Shown in pieces: positions 1 through 5,175 of a stretch of 10,236 nucleotides of DNA. The notes under the pieces were generated by a model. It ran no database searches and had not been told where the DNA came from. It was given only the letters and a program-made list of their open reading frames with translations. The first letter of the stretch is position 1. Every line of letters begins with the position of its first letter. The stretch covers positions 1 through 10,236 of the forward strand of contig CALMCK010000074.1 in assembly GCA_937862845.1 (NCBI GenBank), written 5' to 3'. This stretch comes from an uncultured Burkholderiaceae bacterium. GTDB taxonomy: Bacteria; Pseudomonadota; Gammaproteobacteria; Burkholderiales; Burkholderiaceae. The position numbers and the translations under genes were made by a program.

Positions 1-5
1 GTATT

Positions 6-38
6 AAAAACGCCTTGAGTATATCAAGGCGTTTTTTT
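6..38. terminator. Intrinsic terminator, probably bidirectional
   Basis: A 13-bp perfect stem pairs 6-18 with 24-36 around a 5-base loop. Its GC part is CGCCTTGA/TCAAGGCG. Seven T residues follow on the plus strand and a run of five T on the minus strand, so it can stop transcription from either side. It lies about 60 bases beyond the stop codon of the minus-strand lytic transglycosylase gene. It may also end a plus-strand gene that lies to the left of the window. Confidence 0.85.
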
Positions 39-95
39 GCGTTTATGGTATTGATGGGGTATGTGGCCATTCTAAACTTTGATGGCCGTGCCGAG

Positions 96-677
96 TTATC
101 TGAGGTAATACGTGGTGCGCAGCATTTTGATGCGGGCGATGTAGTTTTGAGTTTCTGTGGGCATTTTGGCGAGTTTGAAGCGTTCGTAATTGCTGCCGTT
201 GGCGCGTGGTTTGATGTAGTTGTCGACATTGCCCAGCCCCCAGTTGTAAGCGGCGAGGGTGAGCTCTAGGTTTTTGTTGTAACGTGTGTAGAGTTGGTCG
301 AGGTATTGTGTCGCGGCGCGTGCCGAGTCTTCTGGGTGGTTTCGGTCTTTGAGTCCCATGTCGCGTGCGGTGGGGCTCATGAATTGAAACAGCCCTTTTG
401 CGCCTGCGTGGCTGACGGCATTCGGGTCGCCTGCGGACTCTTGGTGCATGACGGCAGACAGCAGGCCTTTGGGTAGGTTTTCTTGTTTCTCTAGCTTTTC
501 GAGTTCGAGTTTGCTGCGCCAGTCGTAGATTTTTTCTGCGATGGCGTCGTCCCCTGATTGATAGCCGAGCTCTTTGAGTATGGGCCACATGACAATGGCG
601 CAGGCGGCTATCGCACCTGCGGCGAGTAGGCGCAGGATGAGTTTTTTGGGCGTGTTTTGAGAGATGTTTTTGCTCAT
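96..677 (-). CDS. Membrane-anchored lytic transglycosylase (SLT domain)
   Basis: This 193-residue protein should cleave the MurNAc-GlcNAc bond of peptidoglycan to give 1,6-anhydro ends, acting from the periplasmic face of the inner membrane. Residues about 12-34 form one hydrophobic segment after a basic start (KK, R). It has no lipobox and no obvious cleavage site, so a membrane anchor is likelier than secretion. The SLT/goose-lysozyme-like domain spans about 68-190. It shows the catalytic glutamate E80 in HQESAGDPNAVS, the GAKGLFQFM motif (92-100) and AYNWGLGNV (143-151, usually AYNAGxGxV). The protein is short, with little beyond the catalytic domain, and residues 45-68 may form a charged helix. 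The ATG at 677 has no good Shine-Dalgarno sequence, but it precedes the membrane segment directly. No family-specific symbol can be assigned. Confidence 0.9.
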   Translation of the reverse strand: MSKNISQNTPKKLILRLLAAGAIAACAIVMWPILKELGYQSGDDAIAEKIYDWRSKLELEKLEKQENLPKGLLSAVMHQESAGDPNAVSHAGAKGLFQFMSPTARDMGLKDRNHPEDSARAATQYLDQLYTRYNKNLELTLAAYNWGLGNVDNYIKPRANGSNYERFKLAKMPTETQNYIARIKMLRTTYYLR

Positions 678-798
678 GGTGTCGAGTGTGACAGAGGGCG
701 TTTAATAATGTGCGGGGTTGTGCTCCGCGTTATGCGGCGGCAACTTGTTAGAATACCACAGCTGTTGGGTGCGGTCGCATGTGTGGGTGTAAATAATG

Positions 799-826
799 AA
801 AAAGCCATCAATAATGATGGCTTTTT
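799..826 (-). terminator. Intrinsic terminator of rpmB-rpmG
   Basis: A perfect 12-bp stem pairs 799-810 with 815-826 around a 4-base loop (GCCATCA/TGATGGC plus A/T flanks). It ends in five T residues on the minus strand and begins 28 bases after the rpmG stop codon. The stem is symmetric, but no plus-strand gene lies upstream, so it is assigned to the ribosomal protein operon. Confidence 0.85.
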
Positions 827-853
827 ACAGATACGAAGAAGGGCGATCAATGA

Positions 854-1009
854 TTATTTGATTTTGGTTTCTTTGTAGATAACGTGCTTGCGGACCACTG
901 GATCAAATTTTTTGATTTCCATTTTTTCAGGCATGTTGCGTTTGTTTTTGTCTGTGGTGTAGAAGTGACCAGTACCAGCAGTTGATTCGAGTTTGATTTT
1001 ATCGCGCAT
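854..1009 (-). CDS. rpmG: 50S ribosomal protein L33 (zinc-free form)
   Basis: The minus strand from the ATG at 1009 reads MRDKIKLESTAGTGHFYTTD and ends with HVIYKETKIK, 51 residues in all. The motifs SAGTGHFYTT-like (9-19), KNKR (21-24) and KKFDPVVRKH (33-42) are those of bacterial L33. There is no cysteine, so this is the type without the CxxC zinc ribbon. L33 is a small basic protein of the large subunit near the E site. The start is certain: AAGGAG lies at 1015-1020, and there is no in-frame upstream extension resembling the MAKG leader of the 55-residue enterobacterial protein. The gene follows rpmB by 9 bases, and the rpmB stop codon overlaps its Shine-Dalgarno sequence (TAAGGAG), which suggests coupled translation. 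A strong terminator follows. Confidence 0.97.
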   Translation of the reverse strand: MRDKIKLESTAGTGHFYTTDKNKRNMPEKMEIKKFDPVVRKHVIYKETKIK

Positions 1010-1018
1010 GATGACTCC

Positions 1019-1252
1019 TTAGATGGCGTTGTTGGCGCGCAAGTCTGCGAGGACTGCGTCGATGCCGTTTTTGTCGATGGTGCGCAATGCGGCGTTAGAA
1101 ATACGCAGACGCACGAAACGGTTTTCTGATTCTACCCAAAAGCGGCGGCTGTGCAGGTTCGGCAAAAAGCGGCGGCGGGTTTTGTTGTTGGCGTGAGAAA
1201 CATTGTTTCCCGACATTGGGCGTTTACCCGTTACTTGACATACGCGTGCCAT
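1019..1252 (-). CDS. rpmB: 50S ribosomal protein L28
   Basis: This 77-residue basic protein has the full L28 pattern: MARVCQVTGKRPMSGNNVSH at the N terminus, RRRFLPNLHSRRFWVE (26-41), and KNGIDAVLADL near the C terminus. It has the normal family length and lacks the paired CxxC motifs of the zinc-binding L28 type. L28 is assembled into the large ribosomal subunit. An AAGGAG Shine-Dalgarno sequence sits 7 bases before the ATG. It is first in a two-gene operon with rpmG, the usual arrangement in proteobacteria. The operon is served by the promoter at 1400-1428, which leaves a leader of about 140 bases. That is long for such a small operon. Confidence 0.98.
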   Translation of the reverse strand: MARVCQVTGKRPMSGNNVSHANNKTRRRFLPNLHSRRFWVESENRFVRLRISNAALRTIDKNGIDAVLADLRANNAI

Positions 1253-1399
1253 GATGGCTCCTTAAGTGTAACTTGTAACTGACTACTTCAAACCGTCGGT
1301 GGCTTTTGTTCGACCCTTTGCTGTGCTGCTGCGAGGGTTGCGCGGTTTGGACGCTGTTTGTTAACAAAAACCGATGTGTTTTGTGTACTTGAGCCAAAC

Positions 1400-1428
1400 A
1401 TTTTACGGTAATTATTCGATTTGTGCAA
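1400..1428 (-). promoter_or_regulatory. Sigma-70 promoter of rpmB-rpmG
   Basis: On the minus strand a -35 hexamer TTGCAC (1428-1423) is followed after exactly 17 bases by a -10 hexamer TAAAAT (1405-1400). It is the best-matching promoter in this 221-base gap and points at rpmB. Transcription should begin near 1393. It lies downstream of the rsmE stop, so the ribosomal protein operon is expressed independently of rsmE. Confidence 0.7.
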
Positions 1429-1473
1429 GGCTTTCTGTCGCTGCTCCACCAGAATGTGGCTTTTTTGATGCGA

Positions 1474-2214
1474 CTAAAAGTCGCCCCACATTGTTTGGAG
1501 CGCAGCGATTGTGGCCAGACCTGCGGATTCTGTGCGCAGGATGCGGGGGCCAAGCAGTGTGCTGGTGAAGCCTGCGTCGGTGGCGTTGGTCACTTCATTG
1601 GCGTCAAAGCCTGCTTCTGGGCCGATGAGGATGGTGATGTTTTGATGGGCGGTGGGCTTGTCTAGGGATTTAAATGGCACGGCGGCGGCGGGGTGCAGCA
1701 GGAGTTTGTATGCGTCGTTGTTTTTTTGTTGGGCTAAAAATGCTTTGATGGTTTGCGGTTGTTCCAGCACGGGCAGAACGTTGCGTCCCGATTGTGCGCA
1801 GGCGGCGTGGACGATGCGTTGCCAGTGTTCGTATTTTTTGGCGGCGCGTTCGGGGGTGAGCTTGATTTGGCTTTTGTTTGAAAAAAGCGGGGCGATGTGG
1901 GTGACGCCGAGTTCGACGGCTTTTTCGATGGTCCAGTCCATTTTGTCGCTGGCGGAGAGGCATTGAGCGAGTGTGATGGGCAGTGGTGATTCGACGGCTT
2001 GGTTCAATACGGTCACTGTGTTGGCGCGCGCGGATTTTTTTTCGATATGGCTGAGCTGCGCACGCGCGGCGTGACCGTGGCCGTCGAAAATTTCAAATGC
2101 GTCGCCCACGCGCATTCGCAGGACATTCACGGCGTGGTGAAATACGTCGTTGGGTAGGCTGAATTCTTGGCCGATGTCGGCGAGTGGTGGTGGGCAGTAG
2201 AATCGATGTGTCAT
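1474..2214 (-). CDS. rsmE: 16S rRNA (uracil-1498-N3)-methyltransferase RsmE
   Basis: RsmE methylates N3 of U1498 in 16S rRNA within the assembled 30S subunit, using S-adenosylmethionine. The 246 residues fit the family. The N-terminal PUA-like part carries HHAVNVLRMRVGD (26-38). The C-terminal SPOUT knot domain (about 78-246) carries KMDWTIEKAVELGV (91-104), QSGRN (141-145), the SAM-binding LIGPEAGF (196-203) and LGPRILRTESAG (221-232). The ATG at 2214 is taken because it begins the typical MTHRFYCP-like start. No clear Shine-Dalgarno sequence precedes it, and a TACAAT about 10 bases upstream could mean a very short leader. The gene is divergent from ribBX with 94 bases between starts. Its stop codon lies inside a small hairpin (1470-1484). 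Confidence 0.96.
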   Translation of the reverse strand: MTHRFYCPPPLADIGQEFSLPNDVFHHAVNVLRMRVGDAFEIFDGHGHAARAQLSHIEKKSARANTVTVLNQAVESPLPITLAQCLSASDKMDWTIEKAVELGVTHIAPLFSNKSQIKLTPERAAKKYEHWQRIVHAACAQSGRNVLPVLEQPQTIKAFLAQQKNNDAYKLLLHPAAAVPFKSLDKPTAHQNITILIGPEAGFDANEVTNATDAGFTSTLLGPRILRTESAGLATIAALQTMWGDF

Positions 2215-2245
2215 GCATTATTGTAGCTTAAATGAATCGCGGCAA

Positions 2246-2272
2246 TTGACTCTATCGCTGCGCCTGTAGAAT
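2246..2272 (+). promoter_or_regulatory. Probable ribBX promoter
   Basis: TTGACT (2246-2251) and TAGAAT (2267-2272) are separated by 15 bases, one or two short of the ideal. A second -10-like TACAAT lies at 2277-2282. Transcription would start near 2279, leaving a leader of about 30 bases. That is too short for an FMN riboswitch, and no RFN-like conserved element is visible. Confidence 0.45.
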
Positions 2273-2308
2273 CCCGTACAATGGTGCTTTATATTATTGG
2301 AGCTTGAC

Positions 2309-3421
2309 ATGACGATTTCGTCTACTTTAGAAATTATCGAGGATATTCGTGCGGGTCGCATGGTGATTTTGGTCGATGAGGAGGACCGTGAAAATGAGGG
2401 TGATGTGATTATCGCGGCGGATTTCGTCACACCCGAGTCGATTAATTTTATGGCCAAGCATTGTCGTGGGCTGATTTGTTTGACGTTGACGCAGACGCGT
2501 TGTCAAGAGCTTGGTTTGACGATGATGGTCAATGATGGTGGCAATGGTACTCAGTTTGGCACGAATTTCACCGTGTCGATTGAAGCGCGTGAAGGCGTGA
2601 CCACAGGCATCTCTGCGGCGGATCGTGCGCGCACAATTTCTGTGGCGGCGGGTGCGCAATTTAGCAAGGCCGATATTGTGCAGCCAGGGCATGTGTTTCC
2701 TCTGCGTGCGCTCGATGGTGGTGTGCTGGTGCGGGCGGGACACACGGAAGCGGGTTGCGATTTAGCGGCATTGGCTGGCTTGACGCCAGCGTCGGTGATA
2801 TGCGAAATCATGAAGGACGATGGCGAGATGGCGCGACTGCCTGATTTGCTTGAATTCGCTGCAGAGCATGGCTTGAAAGTTGGCACGATTGCCGATTTAA
2901 TCGCTTATCGCAGTGAGCGCGAAACCTTGGTCACGCGTGTCGGTGAGCGTGAAATGGTGACGGCGCATGGTACATTCAATGCCATCGTCTATCAGGACGC
3001 ATGCGCGGACAGCACCCATTTGGTGTTGTGCAAGGGCGACGTGGCGACGGCAGATGTCGTGCCAGTGCGGGTGCATGAGCCTTTGTCGGTTTTGGATGTG
3101 TTGGAAATCGGGCAAACCACGCACTCGGTGTCGGTCGGTGCGGCGCTCGAACACATTGAGAAAAAAGGCATGGGCGTGGTGGTTTTGCTCAATTGCCAAG
3201 AGTCATCAGCGCGTTTGGTCGAGCAGTTTGGCCGATTGACCGCAGTGTCTAAAGGCGATGCCGTCAAAAATAAAACGCCGACAGAATTACTGTTGTACGG
3301 CATCGGGGCGCAAATCCTCAAAGACGTCGGCGTGCGCCGCATGACGCTGCTCGGCAGCCCACGAAAAATGCCATCTATGGGTGGTTTTGGGCTCGAGGTG
3401 GTGGGCTTCACAGACGTTTAA
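2309..3421 (+). CDS. ribB: 3,4-dihydroxy-2-butanone 4-phosphate synthase with degenerate RibA-like domain (RibBX type)
   Basis: The N-terminal domain (about 1-202) converts ribulose 5-phosphate to 3,4-dihydroxy-2-butanone 4-phosphate plus formate, which feeds lumazine synthase in riboflavin synthesis. It has DEEDRENEGD (23-32), GVTTGISAADR (96-106), PGHVFPLRA (126-134) and GGHTEA-like RAGHTEA (142-148). The C-terminal domain (about 207-370) resembles GTP cyclohydrolase II. By eye, its three zinc cysteines align with L259, T270 and H272, and the RQEGRNIG segment reads NCQESSARL. It should therefore not open GTP, and a separate ribA is expected elsewhere. This matches the RibBX variant described in proteobacteria. 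The ATG at 2309 is chosen because GGAG lies 6 bases upstream; an in-frame TTG at 2297 overlaps that site. tpiA follows after 89 bases. Confidence 0.93.
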   Translation: MTISSTLEIIEDIRAGRMVILVDEEDRENEGDVIIAADFVTPESINFMAKHCRGLICLTLTQTRCQELGLTMMVNDGGNGTQFGTNFTVSIEAREGVTTGISAADRARTISVAAGAQFSKADIVQPGHVFPLRALDGGVLVRAGHTEAGCDLAALAGLTPASVICEIMKDDGEMARLPDLLEFAAEHGLKVGTIADLIAYRSERETLVTRVGEREMVTAHGTFNAIVYQDACADSTHLVLCKGDVATADVVPVRVHEPLSVLDVLEIGQTTHSVSVGAALEHIEKKGMGVVVLLNCQESSARLVEQFGRLTAVSKGDAVKNKTPTELLLYGIGAQILKDVGVRRMTLLGSPRKMPSMGGFGLEVVGFTDV

Positions 3422-3448
3422 CGCATGGTTTTTTTCGCGTGCCATGCG
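3422..3448 (+). repeat. Hairpin with T-rich loop after ribBX
   Basis: Perfect 7-bp arms CGCATGG (3422-3428) and CCATGCG (3442-3448) enclose a 13-base loop beginning with seven T. It starts one base after the ribBX stop codon. No T tract follows the 3' arm, so it is not a standard intrinsic terminator. It may stabilise the ribBX mRNA end. Confidence 0.5.
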
Positions 3449-3461
3449 CACAAAAGCATTC

Positions 3462-3478
3462 GGCGCGCATCGCGCGCC
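3462..3478 (+). repeat. All-GC hairpin in the ribBX-tpiA gap
   Basis: GGCGCGC (3462-3468) and GCGCGCC (3472-3478) form a perfect 7-bp stem of only G and C with a 3-base ATC loop. The sequence ACACCATTTTAT follows, a poor terminator tail. It stands 33 bases before the tpiA start and could act as a weak terminator, a pause site or an mRNA stabiliser between the two genes. Confidence 0.55.
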
Positions 3479-3510
3479 ACACCATTTTATAAAACTTTGA
3501 AGGAGTGATT

Positions 3511-4242
3511 ATGCGTACCCAATGGGTTATCGGTAACTGGAAAATGAACGGCGATTTGGCTTCAAATGCCGCCTTGATTAAAGCGCTGCACTCGACGGCA
3601 GGCATCACAAAAATGGCAGTGTGCGTGCCATTCACCCACCTCGCGCAAGTGCAGGAGTTATTGCAAGGCAGTGCGGTTCAGCTGGCTGCTCAAGACATCA
3701 GCCAATTTGAAAAAGGCGCTTACACGGGTGAAATCTCGGCAAACATGCTCAAAGAATTCGGTGTGCAATTGGTGCTCACAGGGCATTCAGAACGCCGTCA
3801 TATTTATGGTGAGAATGATGAAATGGTGGCCGCCAAAACCCTCGCTGCGATGAACGCAGGCCTCACGCCGATTGTCTGCCTCGGCGAGACACTGGATGAA
3901 CGTGAAGCGGGCTTGGCTCAAGCCGTTGTGCTGCGCCAGCTCAATGCCGTCATCGCACAGATTGGCGCAGAAAACCTAAGCAAAACCATACTCGCGTATG
4001 AGCCTGTCTGGGCCATCGGCACAGGCAAAACCGCCAGTCCAGCGCAAGCGCAAGAAGTACACTCGTGGTTGCGCGCCGCGCTCACCGCGCACAATGCGGC
4101 GGGTGTCAGCATACTGTACGGAGGCAGTGTCAAGGCCTCAAACGCTGCGGAGATATTTGGTCAGCCCGATGTAGATGGCGGCTTGATTGGTGGCGCAGCA
4201 TTGATTGCCGAGGATTTTTTGGGGATTTACAACGCGATTTAA
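3511..4242 (+). CDS. tpiA: Triosephosphate isomerase
   Basis: This enzyme interconverts dihydroxyacetone phosphate and glyceraldehyde 3-phosphate in glycolysis and gluconeogenesis, as a cytosolic dimer. The 243-residue TIM barrel has all catalytic parts: N9 and K11 in GNWKMNG (8-14), the electrophile H92 in GHSERR (91-96), the base E164 in AYEPVWAIGTGKTA (162-175, with the mobile loop 6), and YGGSVK (203-208) plus GGLIGGA (223-229) for phosphate binding. Length is normal. The ATG at 3511 is chosen because AAGGAG (3500-3505) lies 5 bases upstream; a GTG at 3505 is part of that site. Just upstream is TTTATAAAAC, also found before tktA. The stop codon lies in the left arm of an 11-bp inverted repeat shared with the convergent exporter gene's 3' flank. 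Confidence 0.98.
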   Translation: MRTQWVIGNWKMNGDLASNAALIKALHSTAGITKMAVCVPFTHLAQVQELLQGSAVQLAAQDISQFEKGAYTGEISANMLKEFGVQLVLTGHSERRHIYGENDEMVAAKTLAAMNAGLTPIVCLGETLDEREAGLAQAVVLRQLNAVIAQIGAENLSKTILAYEPVWAIGTGKTASPAQAQEVHSWLRAALTAHNAAGVSILYGGSVKASNAAEIFGQPDVDGGLIGGAALIAEDFLGIYNAI

Positions 4243-4262
4243 TGGCGCTCAATTAAATCGCG
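4233..4262. repeat. 11-bp inverted repeat over the tpiA stop codon
   Basis: CGCGATTTAAT (4233-4243) and ATTAAATCGCG (4252-4262) are perfect complements around an 8-base loop. The tpiA TAA (4240-4242) is inside the left arm. It lies between two convergent genes and reads the same from both strands. The T-tract of an intrinsic terminator is missing on both sides. It may still serve as a 3' end hairpin for tpiA. Confidence 0.6.
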
Positions 4263-4294
4263 AAAGTCACATGCATGGTGCGGAGCGGGTTTGT

Positions 4295-4963
4295 TTATTT
4301 GCTTTTACCAAAAATACCCAAACCCAATCCCGCCAAAATAAATGCCGAGCCCGAGATGCGATTAAATCGATGCATGCGCACGGGTGATGCCAGATAGCGA
4401 GACATCTGCGTGCCGCCGAGTGCGTAGACGCACATCCATGAGATTTCGATGGTGGCGAATACAGTCAATAATACAAAGGCTTGTGGCGCGACGGGCGCTT
4501 GTGCATTGATGAATTGTGGAAAAAACGCCAGCCCAAATAAAATCGCTTTTGGATTGGACATCGCGACAGCGATGCCCGTGCGAAACTGAATGAAAAACGA
4601 GGGTGCGCGTTTCGTCGCAGGCTTGAGGTGTTCGGCAGCGTCAAAGTCCTCTGCCGCAGAAGCCTCGGACGCATCGCTGGTGCGCCACATCTGTATGCCA
4701 AGATAAATCAAATACGCAGCGCCCACCCATTTGAGTGCGGTGAACAAGACCTCGGAGGCTTGCAAAATCGCACCCAGTCCGCTCATTGATAAAAGTAAAA
4801 TCAGCAGCACGCCGACCACAGCGCCGAGCAATGTGGGCCAAGCCGCACGCAAGCCAAAGCGAATGCCACTGGTCATGGCGAGCAGCATATTTGGCCCTGG
4901 TGTGCCAGAGATAAAGAAAACAGCGGTGATGTACACCAATAAAAGTTCAAATGAAATGGGCAT
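4295..4963 (-). CDS. LysE/RhtB-family amino acid exporter
   Basis: This 222-residue inner-membrane protein belongs to the LysE/RhtB translocator family, which exports amino acids or related small metabolites. Signature segments are GTPGPNMLLAMTSG (20-33), the glycine-rich FGLRAAWPTLLGAVVG stretch, WVGAAYLIYLGIQMWR (79-94) and SNPKAILFGLAFFPQFI (136-152). About six hydrophobic helices are visible, with a variable, charged, alanine- and glutamate-rich loop at about 95-120. The substrate cannot be read from the sequence. The gene is convergent to tpiA and divergent from tktA. Its start ATG at 4963 has only a weak AAAGA-type site. A TAAAAT -10 box at 5044-5039 could drive it, overlapping the tktA promoter region. 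It breaks the run of central-metabolism genes and has no obvious functional link to them. Confidence 0.92.
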   Translation of the reverse strand: MPISFELLLVYITAVFFISGTPGPNMLLAMTSGIRFGLRAAWPTLLGAVVGVLLILLLSMSGLGAILQASEVLFTALKWVGAAYLIYLGIQMWRTSDASEASAAEDFDAAEHLKPATKRAPSFFIQFRTGIAVAMSNPKAILFGLAFFPQFINAQAPVAPQAFVLLTVFATIEISWMCVYALGGTQMSRYLASPVRMHRFNRISGSAFILAGLGLGIFGKSK

Positions 4964-5038
4964 GGTGGTCTTTTTTGGGTTGAAAAACTGAAGTTGGCTG
5001 AGAAAATGCAGCCATTGAAATTTCGTTCATGCACATGC

Positions 5039-5044
5039 ATTTTA
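5039..5044 (-). promoter_or_regulatory. Candidate -10 box for the LysE-family gene
   Basis: The minus strand reads GCTAAAAT at 5046-5039, the same octamer as the plus-strand -10 region of tktA at 5067-5074 but inverted. It would start transcription near 5032, leaving a leader of about 70 bases. No convincing -35 hexamer is seen, so the call is tentative. Confidence 0.4.
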
Positions 5045-5065
5045 GCCCAATCGCCAGCACGCATC

Positions 5066-5074
5066 TGCTAAAAT
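5066..5074 (+). promoter_or_regulatory. Extended -10 promoter of tktA
   Basis: TGCTAAAAT (5066-5074) combines the extended -10 TG with TAAAAT. The -35 position is poor (CCCAAT at 5046-5051), as is common when an extended -10 is present. Transcription would start near 5081, giving a tktA leader of about 95 bases. Confidence 0.55.
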
Positions 5075-5114
5075 ACACAGTCTTTTGCAATATTTAATCA
5101 AATAACACGAAGCA

Positions 5115-5138
5115 CGCAGTTGCTGCGATTTTTATTTT
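5115..5138 (+). terminator. Terminator-like hairpin in the tktA leader
   Basis: CGCAG (5115-5119) and CTGCG (5123-5127) form a 5-bp stem with a TTG loop. The next bases are A, five T, A, four T. The shape is that of a weak intrinsic terminator, placed between the predicted tktA start site and its Shine-Dalgarno sequence. The stem is short, so it may be only a pause site or chance. Confidence 0.35.
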
Positions 5139-5175
5139 CAGCCAGTTTATAAAACCTCAAAGGAAGTTATTTAAT

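Noticed and set aside
43..588. A 181-residue open frame on the minus strand in the lytic transglycosylase region.
   Set aside because: It is a shifted frame over the transglycosylase gene, unusually rich in R, H, P and T, with no domain, while the other frame carries all SLT motifs.
1498..1508. Another copy of the REP-like core GAGCGCAGCGA.
   Set aside because: It lies in the rsmE codons for the conserved TIAAL segment. The flanking bases form no outer stem, and there is no GTAG foot.
2215..2308. FMN riboswitch before ribBX.
   Set aside because: The whole intergenic space is 94 bases and is shared with the rsmE start. The conserved RFN pieces are absent and there is no terminator or sequestering hairpin.
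3505..3513. Upstream GTG start for tpiA (and similar GTG/TTG starts at 2297, 7326 and 9091).
   Set aside because: At 2297, 3505 and 9091 the alternative start overlaps the Shine-Dalgarno sequence of the downstream ATG. The GTG at 7326 has no ribosome-binding site and precedes two in-frame ATGs.
4268..5040. The 9-mer CACATGCAT on both sides of the LysE-family gene (4268-4276 and 5032-5040), as possible insertion-site repeats.
   Set aside because: It is short and near-palindromic and has no accompanying inverted ends or transposase. One copy is next to a promoter. Chance is enough.
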